A stretch of DNA of 64,000 nt from an uncultured Polaribacter sp. (GCA_943846595.1 OX044355.1:1639501-1703500); one strand, 5' to 3'. Positions 47,016-55,868 are shown, counted from the stretch's first letter. Made by a program: numbers and translations. Notes: generated from the sequence alone by a model not told the origin.

Positions 47016-47678
47016 ATGCAGGTAAAAATTGCCGATAGCTGGAAAAATATACTTCAAAATGAATTTGAGAAAGCATATTTTAAAAAGTTGACCAATTTTG
47101 TAGCAGCAGCATATAAAATGGGCCCTTGTTTTCCGAATCAAGAAGCCATATTTGCAGCCTTTGAATTTTGTTCTTTTGATGCTTTAAAAGTGGTAATTAT
47201 TGGTCAAGATCCCTACCATGGAGAAGGACAGGCAAATGGTTTGTGTTTTTCTGTAAAAGAGGGAATTAAATATCCTCCTTCTTTGCAGAATATCTTTAAA
47301 GAATTGTCTACAGACTTATCTTGTGAGTTTCCTAAAACAGGAAATTTAGAAAATTGGGCTAAACAAGGCGTTTTATTGTTAAATGCAACATTAACAGTGA
47401 GGGCAGAGGACCCAGGGAGTCATCAGAAACAAGGTTGGGAAACTTTTACAGATGCTACGATTGCGAAAATATCTGAACAAAAAGAACATATTGTATTTTT
47501 ACTTTGGGGAACCTTTGCAGCAAGTAAAACCAAACTAATTGATCTTTCAAAACATACCGTTTTTACAGCTCCACATCCGTCACCCTTGGGAGCTTGGAGA
47601 GGTTGGTTTGGAAGCAAGCATTTTTCCAAAACTAATGCAGTTTTAAAATCGCTTGATAAAAAGGAAATTATATGGTAA
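47016..47678 (+). CDS. ung: Uracil-DNA glycosylase, family 1
   Basis: 220 residues, normal length. Motifs: water-activating 'GQDPYHGEGQANGLCFS' near 64 (catalytic Asp), 'LLLNATLTV', and the minor-groove loop 'HPSPLGAWRGWFGSKHFS' near 189. It removes uracil from DNA as the first step of base excision repair. Single gene; the 100 bases before it show no clear TAnnTTTG box. Confidence 0.96.
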   Translation: MQVKIADSWKNILQNEFEKAYFKKLTNFVAAAYKMGPCFPNQEAIFAAFEFCSFDALKVVIIGQDPYHGEGQANGLCFSVKEGIKYPPSLQNIFKELSTDLSCEFPKTGNLENWAKQGVLLLNATLTVRAEDPGSHQKQGWETFTDATIAKISEQKEHIVFLLWGTFAASKTKLIDLSKHTVFTAPHPSPLGAWRGWFGSKHFSKTNAVLKSLDKKEIIW

Positions 47679-47765
47679 TGAACGCAAGGAACTATTCTGC
47701 GGTACTTCCAAAAAATGGGATGCCTACATGGTTTCACTTAGGATCCAGACCGCCTCGATTTGCAA

Positions 47766-47903
47766 TTAGCTAAAATTGATCTCTGATGCGTGAGTTTCAG
47801 TGAGCGTATTATCTGCCAATCCGCAAGAACTTGCAGTACTTCTGCATGAAGATATACTAAGGATTCCTATAATACAAATTACAATACTGATTGTTTTTTT
47901 CAT
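47766..47903 (-). CDS. Tiny predicted lipoprotein (45 aa)
   Basis: ATG at 47903 to TAA at 47766. The N-terminus is basic (M-K-K-T), followed by a hydrophobic stretch and the lipobox L-S-I-S-S-C20, so the mature lipoprotein is only 26 residues and contains one further Cys (C27) in S-S-C-G-L-A-D. It starts 18 bases after the substrate-binding-like gene and is probably the third gene of that operon. Function unknown. The short length weakens confidence, but the lipobox is good. Confidence 0.6.
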   Translation of the reverse strand: MKKTISIVICIIGILSISSCRSTASSCGLADNTLTETHASEINFS

Positions 47904-47921
47904 GGGGAGTTCTTTTACAGG

Positions 47922-48782
47922 CTAAATGTACATATTTTTTATAAAATCTGCTGAATTTTTCTTCTTTTTGATAACGTTAAGGGCAATCATTTTATTTTGT
48001 ATGCGGGTAATTAAGTTTTTTGTGATTGGCTTCCCCGCATTCCATTCTGTAATTTTCAACCATTTTTGAATGTCGTGAAGTTCTTGTTGGTATCTATCCG
48101 CGAGTATCGCATCAATATGCAATGTTTTTCTAAAATCTTTGTTTATTGTATTAATGATTTTTAAAACTGTTTGAATCTCTTTAAAATTCCTTGTTAAAAC
48201 TTCATATCTGACGGCCAGAACAAAACAAGGCCATGGAGAAGGGCAGTTGCCAATTCTTCTAAAAGTTCCATTATCTACAAATGGTTTCGTTGTAAAATGT
48301 TCCCACATAAAATAGTCTGCATCACCACTGACAAGTGCATCGATGCCACCTTGTAAATCCCCAACGACTTTAAATTGTAGTTTTTCAATGTTCCAACCTT
48401 GTTGGTGTGCATTTACTATGGCCATTAAGTGCGATCCAGAACCAAATGGGCTAATGGCTATGGTCGCATGTTCTAAATCTTCTGTTTTTTGAAAGGAGGA
48501 AGTTGCAGAAACATGAATTCCCCAAATTAAAGGAGTTTCTATATAAGTTTGTACAATTTTGGATGGGTTTCCTGCAGCAATGTCTTTGATGATGCCTTCT
48601 GTTAATACAATCGCAATGTCTACTTCACCAGTTCGTAAGGCTTTGCACATGGCTCCTGTGCCTCCTGGGAAATCTTTCCATCGTAGGTTGATGTTGTTTT
48701 TTGTGTATTCTTTGTTTTTTAGACTGAGGTACCAAGGATAGTTAAAATGCTCTGGAACACCAGCTACAGTCAAAGAAATCAT
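47922..48782 (-). CDS. Substrate-binding-protein-like (NMT1/SsuA-type fold), no signal peptide
   Basis: 286 residues with a type 2 periplasmic-binding-protein pattern: 'KDFPGGTGAMCKALRTGEVDIAIVLTEG', 'TIAISPFGSGSHLMAIV', 'GDLQGGIDALVSGDADYFMWEHF'. The N-terminus (MISLTVAGVPEH) has no signal or lipobox, so the protein appears cytosolic; no ABC permease or ATPase is near. It starts immediately after the nucleoside phosphorylase stop codon, with no spacing. A cytosolic enzyme or sensor of the Thi5/NMT1 superfamily is possible. Confidence 0.7.
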   Translation of the reverse strand: MISLTVAGVPEHFNYPWYLSLKNKEYTKNNINLRWKDFPGGTGAMCKALRTGEVDIAIVLTEGIIKDIAAGNPSKIVQTYIETPLIWGIHVSATSSFQKTEDLEHATIAISPFGSGSHLMAIVNAHQQGWNIEKLQFKVVGDLQGGIDALVSGDADYFMWEHFTTKPFVDNGTFRRIGNCPSPWPCFVLAVRYEVLTRNFKEIQTVLKIINTINKDFRKTLHIDAILADRYQQELHDIQKWLKITEWNAGKPITKNLITRIQNKMIALNVIKKKKNSADFIKNMYI

Positions 48783-49652
48783 TTATTCCACTAATTTATT
48801 TAAAGTATACAATATTAAATCTTCAACTACTTTGTTGTAGTCTTTACTAAAAGTTCCATTGGCTCTGTTGGCAATTATTGCATTCATTGAACAGGCATTG
48901 TGTCCTAGCAATTTGCACAAGCCATAAATAGCAGAAGTTTCCATTTCTAAGTTGGTGACTCGCAATCCGTTGTGTTGAAATTGGTCTATTTTAGCATTTA
49001 AGTGAGCATCTTGAAGCGCTAATCGCAACACTCTACCTTGTGGGCCATAAAATCCTCCTGCTGTGGCAGTCATTCCTTTATAAATAATTTTTGAGGATAA
49101 TTTATCTTCGAGTATTTGACTGTTTTCAATCACCAAAGGGGTTGATTTTTGAGGGCTCCAATTGGTCTGCTTTGCAAAGGCGGTTGCGAGTTCTGTATTT
49201 GAAATGGTTGCAGTCTGATAGGCGTGAAGCATTCCGTTTAAATCCAATGCATGTGTACTCATTAAAAACGAATCTACGGGAATGTCTTTTTGCAAAGATC
49301 CTGAGGTGCCAATTCGAACAATGTTTAACGAAGTAAATGTTTCTTTCAATGCTCTTGTTGCGAGATTGATATTTACAATTGCATCCAATTCATTCAAAAC
49401 AATGTCGATATTGTCTGGTCCAATTCCTGTTGAAATTACAGAAATTCTTTTTCCTTTGTAAATTCCAGTAGTGGTTTTGAATTCTCTTTTTTGGGTGGTA
49501 AATTCTATTGAATCAAACCATTTGGTAATTTTATCAACGCGCTCTTGATCTCCCACAAAGATGATGTCTCTTGCGATATTTGCTGGTTTCAAGTTCAGAT
49601 GATAGATACTTCCATCTTCATTTAAAATTAATTCGGATTGCTGTATAGCCAT
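48783..49652 (-). CDS. Nucleoside phosphorylase (PNP/UDP phosphorylase superfamily)
   Basis: 289 residues. It has the superfamily pattern 'IIFVGDQERVDKIT', 'ISVISTGIGPDNIDIVLNEL', 'IVRIGTSGSLQKDIPVDSFLM' and 'LRVTNLEMETSAIYGL' (the nucleoside-binding E-M-E). It splits a nucleoside with phosphate to base and ribose-1-phosphate; close relatives act on uridine. It leads a short operon with the substrate-binding-like protein and the tiny lipoprotein. Confidence 0.88.
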   Translation of the reverse strand: MAIQQSELILNEDGSIYHLNLKPANIARDIIFVGDQERVDKITKWFDSIEFTTQKREFKTTTGIYKGKRISVISTGIGPDNIDIVLNELDAIVNINLATRALKETFTSLNIVRIGTSGSLQKDIPVDSFLMSTHALDLNGMLHAYQTATISNTELATAFAKQTNWSPQKSTPLVIENSQILEDKLSSKIIYKGMTATAGGFYGPQGRVLRLALQDAHLNAKIDQFQHNGLRVTNLEMETSAIYGLCKLLGHNACSMNAIIANRANGTFSKDYNKVVEDLILYTLNKLVE

Positions 49653-49661
49653 ATTGTTTTT

Positions 49662-49985
49662 TTAACCGCCAACACGTTTTACTTTAAAGCCTTTTTGGGT
49701 CAGCATGTCCATTATTTTATCTCTAAAGTCTCCTTGTATGATAATTTTATCCTCTTTAAAACTTCCACCAACACTCAGTTTTGTCTTAATTTCTTTTGTC
49801 AAGATCTTAAAATCAGAAGTTGCACCTGTATAACCTTCTAGAATAGTAATGGGTTTTCCTTTTCTTTTTTCGTATTTGCAAATAATAGGATCCTTTTGCA
49901 ACCAGATTGTCGTAGTATTTTTTATGGGTTCTGGGGATTCCTCATGCTCGGGAAATAAATTTTTAAGTTGTTCTTTGAAATCCAT
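49662..49985 (-). CDS. eIF1/SUI1-family translation factor (YciH-like)
   Basis: 107 residues. The C-terminal 75 residues carry the SUI1 fold: 'KRKGKPITILEGYTG', 'LTKEIKTKLSVGGSFKEDKIIIQGDFRDKIMDML', 'KVKRVGG'. Bacterial members are thought to influence start-site fidelity under stress. It ends 9 bases before the nucleoside phosphorylase start and may be co-transcribed. A tandem repeat lies 20 bases upstream of its start. Confidence 0.88.
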   Translation of the reverse strand: MDFKEQLKNLFPEHEESPEPIKNTTTIWLQKDPIICKYEKRKGKPITILEGYTGATSDFKILTKEIKTKLSVGGSFKEDKIIIQGDFRDKIMDMLTQKGFKVKRVGG

Positions 49986-50004
49986 TTTGTAATTTGTAGT
50001 ATTC

Positions 50005-50052
50005 AGTATTAGTTGCAGTATTAGTTGCAGTATTAGTTGCAGTATTAGTTGC
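50005..50052. repeat. Four perfect 12-bp tandem repeats upstream of the SUI1-like gene
   Basis: AGTATTAGTTGC is repeated four times without change (50005-50052), followed by a half copy AGTATT and an ATTCAG/CTGAAT inverted pair. It fills the gap between the SUI1-like gene start and the upstream oxygenase gene. Copy number is likely variable between strains. Confidence 0.9.
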
Positions 50053-50100
50053 AGTATTCAGTTGGGTGAATCCTGAATATCAATCTTGAAAAACAGCGCT

Positions 50101-51048
50101 CTATTTTTTTAAACCTAATTCTTTTAAGCGCTGATTTAAAAAATCACCAGCAGTAATGTCCTCGTATTTTTTTGGATTTTCTTCATCTATACAATTCTCC
50201 AAAACATCCAATTTCATTGCAGATATTGGATGCATAAAAAACGGAATCGAATACCGCGATGTTCCCCACATTTCTTTGGGTGGGTTTGTGACTCTATGAA
50301 TGGTCGATTTTAACTTGTTGTTACTATGACGTGCCAACATGTCTCCAACGTTTATCATTAACTCATCGGGTGCTGCAACGGCATCAATCCATTCTCCTTT
50401 ATGATTTTGAACTTGCAAGCCTTTTCCTTGTGCTCCCATTAATAAAGTAATGAGGTTAATGTCTCCATGTGCGGCAGCTCTTTCGGCTCCTTTCGGCTCT
50501 GTTTCTATCGGTGGATAGTGAATCGGTCGTAGGATGCTATTTCCATTTTTGATGAAGTTGTCAAAATAGGTTTCTTCTAAACCCAAGTGTAAGGATAATG
50601 AACGCAATACATATTTCGCTGTTTTTTCTAACATCTGGTAGGCTTGTTTGCCCACTTCATTAAAACGGGCCAGCTCTTCAACAGTTACGTTTTCTGGGTA
50701 TTCTTCTGCATATTTAGAAGTTTTGTCTACATATTGTCCAAAATGCCAAAACTCTTTTAAATCTCCTTCTTTTCTTCCTTTTGCAGACTCTTTCCCAAAG
50801 GAAACATATCCTCTTTGGCCTCCGATACCGGGAATTTCATATTTCTCTTTTACGGCGATCGGCAAGTCAAAAAAGTTTTTAATTTCTTGATATAGGTTTT
50901 CTACCAAAGCTTCGTCTAAAAAATGTCCCTTTAACGCTACAAATCCAATATTTTCATAAGCATGACCAATTTCATTGATGAATTTTTCTTTTTTTATAGG
51001 ATCATCAGAAAGAAAGTCGGCTAAATTTACGCTGGGTATTTTATTCAT
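50101..51048 (-). CDS. Isopenicillin N synthase-like 2-oxoglutarate/Fe(II) oxygenase
   Basis: 315 residues. It has an N-terminal DIOX_N domain ('IPSVNLADFLSDDPIKKEKFINEIGHAYENIGFVAL') and a double-stranded beta-helix core with the iron ligands H-x-D in 'AAHGDINLITLL', a later H in 'STIHRVTNP', and the co-substrate R-x-S in 'RYSIPFF'. The substrate is unknown; members hydroxylate or desaturate small molecules. No biosynthetic cluster surrounds it. Confidence 0.88.
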   Translation of the reverse strand: MNKIPSVNLADFLSDDPIKKEKFINEIGHAYENIGFVALKGHFLDEALVENLYQEIKNFFDLPIAVKEKYEIPGIGGQRGYVSFGKESAKGRKEGDLKEFWHFGQYVDKTSKYAEEYPENVTVEELARFNEVGKQAYQMLEKTAKYVLRSLSLHLGLEETYFDNFIKNGNSILRPIHYPPIETEPKGAERAAAHGDINLITLLMGAQGKGLQVQNHKGEWIDAVAAPDELMINVGDMLARHSNNKLKSTIHRVTNPPKEMWGTSRYSIPFFMHPISAMKLDVLENCIDEENPKKYEDITAGDFLNQRLKELGLKK

Positions 51049-51103
51049 AGTTTCTGTTTTAATAAAATATTATTTAAAGTTACAAAAAATAGCTGAAATG
51101 GAA

Positions 51104-51808
51104 TTATTTTTTCGTGAACGGAATTAAGTAAGCGATCGTATAGTTAAAGCCAAAACCGGTACCACTCTCAAAAATTCTACTGAAACCTGGAGCAAAAAGT
51201 GTTTTAAAATTTTCTGGATCCTCTACCGCCAGTACTATTTTATAGGAGATACTTGTACTTACAAATAAGTTCCGTAAAGTTTCTACTTTTATCCCCACTA
51301 TAAACTCGGTCCAATGCGCTGTTAAGTCGTTTTCTGTGAGTGATACATCTATAGATTCTGACGGAAAATACAGTGAATTTACATTGGGAGTATAGCTGTT
51401 TAAGGTTTGATCAAATAGGCCCAACCCATAGCGAACCCCTGTAAAGACTTCGTTATTCATGTCTAACCAATTGTCATATGCATTATAGTTAAAACCAACA
51501 CGGATATAATTTCCTTTGGAAGTTGAATTGGAATAATCTTCAATGGAGGTTTTTTCTTCAAATCCTATTTCTGTGGCAAGGTATATTTTTTTACCAATCC
51601 GATAATCGGCTACCAATTCAAAACCGGTATAATTTCCATTAAATGCTGCCAATATAGGTTTACTAATGTCTGCACCCAATCTTAATCCATAGGCGGTTTT
51701 ATAAACTAATGTATCCTTCTCTATTGCTGGAACTTCCATTGCTTTCTCTTGAGCATACCCAAGCGAATAAACCAACAAGAAAATAAAACTAATGGAATAT
51801 CTGAACAT
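51104..51808 (-). CDS. DUF6048 family outer-membrane protein
   Basis: 234 residues: a signal peptide (1-19, ending YAQ) and an eight-strand-like barrel pattern ('YGLRLGADISKPIL', 'FELVADYRIGKKIYLATEIGFEEKT', terminal 'IAYLIPFTKK'). I recognise the DUF6048/DUF6452 gene pair found in Flavobacteriia. Its start overlaps the end of the DUF6452 lipoprotein by 20 bases, so the two are coupled and likely form one envelope unit. Function unknown. Confidence 0.75.
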   Translation of the reverse strand: MFRYSISFIFLLVYSLGYAQEKAMEVPAIEKDTLVYKTAYGLRLGADISKPILAAFNGNYTGFELVADYRIGKKIYLATEIGFEEKTSIEDYSNSTSKGNYIRVGFNYNAYDNWLDMNNEVFTGVRYGLGLFDQTLNSYTPNVNSLYFPSESIDVSLTENDLTAHWTEFIVGIKVETLRNLFVSTSISYKIVLAVEDPENFKTLFAPGFSRIFESGTGFGFNYTIAYLIPFTKK

Positions 51809-52274
51809 GTGCGGTGCTTTGATTGTCTATTGTTGTGAGGAGAGCAGGTGTGAAATCTTGGATCCAACTTGTATCTGTCGAAAAACCAACGTCGTTAAAT
51901 ATAACTCTAAAACCACATGATCTTGATACAAACTCTTCCTCTGGAGTGTATTGTATGGTAAAAGTAGCGATTTGGTTACTCGCTAAACTGCCGTCGAAAT
52001 CATTTATTTTTAAATGATAAATAGTCTCCGATGTCGTAGTGTTTAATGGAATTGCAACACTGTCTAAAGCAACACTTTTATAGGTTTGAATGGTATCTTT
52101 TCCAGCAGCCCAAATGGACAGGCGTTCGGTACTTTTTAATTGATCTCGATCGTTTGCATCATAGAACCGTAGAACTAATTTAGGGGTTACTGGATCTTTT
52201 GTACAAAAATCGTCTTTCTCACAACCACTAAAAATAGCTGTACAAAGGATCAAAAGGAGGATACTTCTTTTCAT
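51789..52274 (-). CDS. DUF6452 family lipoprotein
   Basis: 161 residues. A lipobox (I-F-S-G-C18) gives a lipoprotein. The mature part is beta-rich, with a C-T-K-D-P-V-T-P-K-L-V-L-R-F-Y segment at the start and a conserved-looking C-G-F-R-V-I-F near 118. It belongs to the DUF6452-DUF6048 pair; a TATTTTTG box lies 24 bases upstream, so this pair has its own promoter. Confidence 0.78.
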   Translation of the reverse strand: MKRSILLLILCTAIFSGCEKDDFCTKDPVTPKLVLRFYDANDRDQLKSTERLSIWAAGKDTIQTYKSVALDSVAIPLNTTTSETIYHLKINDFDGSLASNQIATFTIQYTPEEEFVSRSCGFRVIFNDVGFSTDTSWIQDFTPALLTTIDNQSTAHVQIFH

Positions 52275-52297
52275 TAAAATGAATTCATTATAGTGTT

Positions 52298-52305
52298 CAA
52301 AAATA
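52298..52305 (-). promoter_or_regulatory. Candidate promoter -7 box for the DUF6452-DUF6048 pair
   Basis: The minus strand reads TATTTTTG, 23 bases before the ATG. Confidence 0.45.
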
Positions 52306-52318
52306 CTAAATTAGAATG

Positions 52319-52609
52319 CTACTCTTCAACTTCTACAATTTGATTGATCCTCGTTGCCAATTGAAAGTCCAATTCAGTTACTCCGTCTGCATCATGGGTA
52401 GTTAGTTTAATGTCTAAAGTATTGTATACATTGGTCCAATCTGGATGATGATTCAATGCTTCACACTCAAAGGCAATTCGATTCATGGCAGACATACAAT
52501 CTTTAAAGTTATCAAACTCAAAATCGGTATGCAGTGCATTGTCATAATAATCCCAATCTTGTAAAGAAGTTAATTTGATTGCTATTTCCTTTTCTGTTAG
52601 TTTAATCAT
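52319..52609 (-). CDS. 4a-hydroxytetrahydrobiopterin dehydratase (PCD/DCoH)
   Basis: 96 residues from the ATG at 52609; an ATG six codons earlier (52627) is possible. The family signature N-H-H-P-D-W-x-N-V-Y-N-x-L-D-I-x-L-x-T-H-D is complete. It recycles pterin after aromatic amino-acid hydroxylation. Stands alone here, with no phenylalanine hydroxylase in the window. Confidence 0.93.
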   Translation of the reverse strand: MIKLTEKEIAIKLTSLQDWDYYDNALHTDFEFDNFKDCMSAMNRIAFECEALNHHPDWTNVYNTLDIKLTTHDADGVTELDFQLATRINQIVEVEE

Positions 52610-52709
52610 TTTGGATGTCTTTATCATTTAGAATATTTTTTTTGTCTTGCTAAAATATCATCATTTTCAGAAAAAACTGTTAATTCCATCTAAATTATGA
52701 CAATCTTTC

Positions 52710-54161
52710 TTATTTTTCAAACAATACGACTGTTTCGATGTGGGCTGTATGTGGAAATTGATCGACCAAACTTATTTTTTTAATTTCATATCCAGCCTCT
52801 CTTAGAATTTCGGTATCTCTTGCCTGTGTCGCAGGATTACAGGATACATAGATCATTCGATCTGCATTCAACCCAATGATCTTTTGTAATGTTTTGGGCG
52901 CGATTCCAGCTCTGGCAGGGTCTAAAATAATTGTTTTTATTTTGTTTTTATATTCGGGATGCGCAACTAAAAATTTCCCAACATCAGCAGCATAAAATTG
53001 CAAGCCCGCTATGTGGTTTCTTTTGGCATTTTTTTTGGCATCTGCAATGGCTGAAGCGACAATGTCTACCCCAACTATTTTAGCATTTTTACTTTTTGAA
53101 GCCACAATTTGCCCAATCGTACCCGTCCCACAAAACAAGTCCATGATGACCGTGTTATCAACTTTAGTTTTGTCCTCCAAAACATATTCTATGACTTTGC
53201 TATATAGTTTTTCAGCACATTTGGGGTTTGTTTGAAAGAAACTTTTCATACTAATTTCAAAGTTCAAGCCAAGCAGTTCTTCTACAATTTTATCTTTTCC
53301 ATATACCAAATCAATACTACCAGCAGTAGCAATTGTTCGATCTCCAGTTTCATCATTAATTGTATGCAATAAACCCGCCAAACGTTCTCCAAAAATCCCT
53401 TTTAAGAAAGCTGCAAATTTTTTTAAATCAAATTGATCTAAATCACCAGAAGTTGTGACTAAGTTACACAATAATTCATTGGTTTTAAAAGATTTTCGAA
53501 CCACAAAATATCGAAAGAAACCTTCTCTTTTGGGACCATGCCAAGGGGGGAGTCCCGTTTCAATACAATAGGAACGGATGTTCATTAGTTCGTCTTCCAT
53601 TTGCTTGTCAAACAAGCCAGAGTCTTTGTTTAAATTGTCTCCCATCCACCAAATACCACGTCTTTTGAAACCTAAGGTAAATTCATCTTTGTCTCTTTTT
53701 GCAATCCGATCGTATCCGATAGCAGAAAAACCATATTCCATTTTATTTCGATAATGAAATACATTGGGGGAGCTAACAAATTCATCAAACAAGTCTTCGA
53801 TGTTGGCTACCTTTCCAATTCTTTTGAATAAGGAGAGGGTGCTTTCTTTTTTGTATTGGTGTTGTAATTCAATAGGAAGCTGAATGTAAGGTGCGCCAGG
53901 AATGTCTTGAAAAGGAACTTCTACTTCGTCTTCAGAAGGCTCTAATACATCAATGAGTTTTGCTTCAGCATACTTTTTACTCGATTTACTAATTTGTACT
54001 TTCACCAATTGACCGGGCAATGTATTGGGTACAAAAACTACGAAATCTCCCTCTTCACTGCGAATCTTTGCAATTCCCTTTCCTCCAAAAGCATACTCTT
54101 CGATTTTTAACGCTAAAACCTGATTCTTTTTCACAAACTTATTTCGTTCTCTACTTGGCAT
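52710..54161 (-). CDS. rlmD: 23S rRNA (uracil-C5)-methyltransferase, RlmD/RumA type
   Basis: 483 residues: an N-terminal TRAM domain (about 12-75; 'LKIEEYAFGGKGIAKI'), a central domain, and the SAM domain with 'IMDLFCGTGTIGQIVAS', 'ILDPARAGI' and the catalytic 'MIYVSCNPATQARD' near 435. The usual Fe-S cysteine set of E. coli RlmD after the TRAM domain is not evident. A TAATTTTG box lies 21 bases upstream. Confidence 0.92.
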   Translation of the reverse strand: MPSRERNKFVKKNQVLALKIEEYAFGGKGIAKIRSEEGDFVVFVPNTLPGQLVKVQISKSSKKYAEAKLIDVLEPSEDEVEVPFQDIPGAPYIQLPIELQHQYKKESTLSLFKRIGKVANIEDLFDEFVSSPNVFHYRNKMEYGFSAIGYDRIAKRDKDEFTLGFKRRGIWWMGDNLNKDSGLFDKQMEDELMNIRSYCIETGLPPWHGPKREGFFRYFVVRKSFKTNELLCNLVTTSGDLDQFDLKKFAAFLKGIFGERLAGLLHTINDETGDRTIATAGSIDLVYGKDKIVEELLGLNFEISMKSFFQTNPKCAEKLYSKVIEYVLEDKTKVDNTVIMDLFCGTGTIGQIVASKSKNAKIVGVDIVASAIADAKKNAKRNHIAGLQFYAADVGKFLVAHPEYKNKIKTIILDPARAGIAPKTLQKIIGLNADRMIYVSCNPATQARDTEILREAGYEIKKISLVDQFPHTAHIETVVLFEK

Positions 54162-54182
54162 TCTGCATCATTTATTGGATTG

Positions 54183-54190
54183 CAAAATTA
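54183..54190 (-). promoter_or_regulatory. Candidate promoter -7 box for rlmD
   Basis: The minus strand reads TAATTTTG, matching TAnnTTTG, 21 bases before the ATG. Confidence 0.45.
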
Positions 54191-54248
54191 AGCAAACTTA
54201 TTGATAAAGCCTTAACCGGTTTTGAAAATCTATAGGCGTATAAAAAAC

Positions 54249-54365
54249 CTACTTTTTTTGATAATTGGGTCGATTCATTGCCTCTTTTTTGCGTTTGTAG
54301 TAATATCCTTTCATGAAGAATAAAAAAAGATAGAACGAAAAGCCAAATCGTTTAGGAACGCCCAT
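54249..54365 (-). CDS. Possible small ORF or gene remnant opposite the rocD leader
   Basis: ATG at 54365 to TAG at 54249 gives 38 residues starting M-G-V-P-K-R-F-G, with a short hydrophobic middle and a basic tail ending Y-Q-K-K. The same frame stays open for about 55 more codons upstream (to about 54540, into antisense of rocD), with protein-like composition but no ATG/GTG/TTG start. A 94-codon open frame in 70% AT DNA is unexpected, so I list it as a small gene or a 5'-deleted remnant. It covers the otherwise gene-free 54162-54520. Confidence 0.3.
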   Translation of the reverse strand: MGVPKRFGFSFYLFLFFMKGYYYKRKKEAMNRPNYQKK

Positions 54366-54404
54366 TTCATAAAAGGAGGTATTACATAGTTCATTTATTT
54401 TAGC

Positions 54405-54412
54405 TACTTTTG
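54405..54412 (+). promoter_or_regulatory. Candidate promoter -7 box for rocD
   Basis: TACTTTTG matches TAnnTTTG. It predicts a leader of about 100 bases before the rocD ATG, longer than elsewhere in the window. I see no riboswitch fold in that leader. Confidence 0.45.
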
Positions 54413-54520
54413 TAAGACTTCGGGGATGATTTCTTTCCCACGCTGAATTTTCGAAACTTCGAAAGGATAAAGGTAGAACAGGAATGGTTATATTAATATA
54501 AACATTTAAAAGTTTAAAAA

Positions 54521-55801
54521 ATGGCTGTTTTAGAACAACTTACGTCGCAAAAAGCGATCGATTTAGAAAGCAAGTATGGTGCACACAACTATCATCCACT
54601 TCCAGTAGTATTAAGTAAAGGTGAAGGAGTATATGTTTGGGATGTAGAAGGAAAAAAGTATTATGATTTTCTATCTGCCTACTCGGCAGTAAACCAAGGG
54701 CATTGTCATCCGAAAATTGTGGATGCGATGGTCCATCAAGCAAAAACATTGAGTTTAACTTCGAGAGCATTTTATAATGACATGCTTGGGAAGTTCGAGA
54801 AATTTGCAACGGAACTTTTTGGTCTCGACAAATTGCTCCCAATGAATACAGGAGCAGAAGCGGTAGAGACGGCTTTGAAAATTTGTAGAAAATGGGCTTA
54901 TGAAGTAAAAGGAATTCCTGAAAATGAAGCGCAAATTATTGTTTGCGAAAATAATTTTCATGGAAGAACAACCACCATTATCTCTTTTTCAAATGATCCG
55001 GTTGCACGAAAGAATTTTGGACCGTTTACAAACGGATTTATAAAAATTGAATATGACAACCTAACAGCAATGGAAGAGGCTTTGAAAGCCAATGCGAATA
55101 TTGCCGGTTTTCTAGTAGAACCGATTCAAGGTGAAGCAGGAGTATATGTTCCATCTGATGGATATTTAGCGGCAGCAAAAGCATTGTGTGAAAAATACAA
55201 TGTGCTATTTATTGCAGATGAAGTTCAAACAGGGATTGCACGAACCGGGCGCATGTTGGCTACTTGTGGAAATTGTACCTGTCCAACGAAGAATTGTGAA
55301 GGAACTCCAGAAACAAAAGCAGATATCTTAATTCTTGGAAAAGCTTTAAGTGGAGGTGCATATCCAGTTTCTGCAGTATTGGCCAATGACGCAATTATGA
55401 ATGTCATTCAACCAGGAAATCACGGTTCTACTTATGGAGGAAATCCAATTGCGGCAGCAGTGGCTATTGCAGCACTCGAAGTTGTGAAAGAGGAAGATTT
55501 GGCTGAGAACGCATTTCGATTGGGTGAAATTTTTAGAGCAGAATTGTCACAATTTGCTATTGAAAACGAATTGGTAAAATCGGTCAGAGGTAAAGGGCTG
55601 TTGAATGCAATTTTAATCAATGATACTGAAGAAAGTTCTACTGCTTGGGATATTTGTATGAAGTTGCGTGACAACGGATTGTTAGCAAAACCAACGCATG
55701 GAAACATCATTCGTTTTGCTCCGCCTTTGGTAATGACGGAAGTAGAACTAAGGGCTTGTATTTTGATTATTAAAACAACAATTGCTGAGTTTAAGAAATA
55801 G
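54521..55801 (+). CDS. rocD: Ornithine aminotransferase with Cys-rich insertion
   Basis: 426 residues, class III PLP transaminase. It converts ornithine and 2-oxoglutarate to glutamate semialdehyde and glutamate. '[17 protein letters not shown]', '[14 protein letters not shown]', '[16 protein letters not shown]' and the PLP lysine in '[17 protein letters not shown]' are all present. Between the aspartate motif and the lysine there is an extra loop with C249-x2-C252-x-C254-x4-C259, not present in the usual RocD proteins I know. A two-way terminator follows. Confidence 0.93.
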   Translation: MAVLEQLTSQKAIDLESKYGAHNYHPLPVVLSKGEGVYVWDVEGKKYYDFLSAYSAVNQGHCHPKIVDAMVHQAKTLSLTSRAFYNDMLGKFEKFATELFGLDKLLPMNTGAEAVETALKICRKWAYEVKGIPENEAQIIVCENNFHGRTTTIISFSNDPVARKNFGPFTNGFIKIEYDNLTAMEEALKANANIAGFLVEPIQGEAGVYVPSDGYLAAAKALCEKYNVLFIADEVQTGIARTGRMLATCGNCTCPTKNCEGTPETKADILILGKALSGGAYPVSAVLANDAIMNVIQPGNHGSTYGGNPIAAAVAIAALEVVKEEDLAENAFRLGEIFRAELSQFAIENELVKSVRGKGLLNAILINDTEESSTAWDICMKLRDNGLLAKPTHGNIIRFAPPLVMTEVELRACILIIKTTIAEFKK

Positions 55802-55822
55802 GAAATACATTTATTTATATAA

Positions 55823-55851
55823 AAAAAGGAGCGATATCATCGCTCCTTTTT
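55823..55851. terminator. Two-way terminator between rocD and the CCC-motif gene
   Basis: Stem AGGAGCGAT / ATCGCTCCT with a 3-base loop, A-run before and T-run after. Confidence 0.9.
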
Positions 55852-55868
55852 CATATATACGAATACAA

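Noticed and set aside
47679..47765. GC-richer stretch after ung examined as a tRNA or small RNA
   Set aside because: No cloverleaf, no T-arm GTTCGA-type sequence and no terminator.
54413..54520. Possible riboswitch in the long rocD leader
   Set aside because: I could find only one small hairpin (TTTCGAAACTTCGAAAG area) and no match to a riboswitch class I know.
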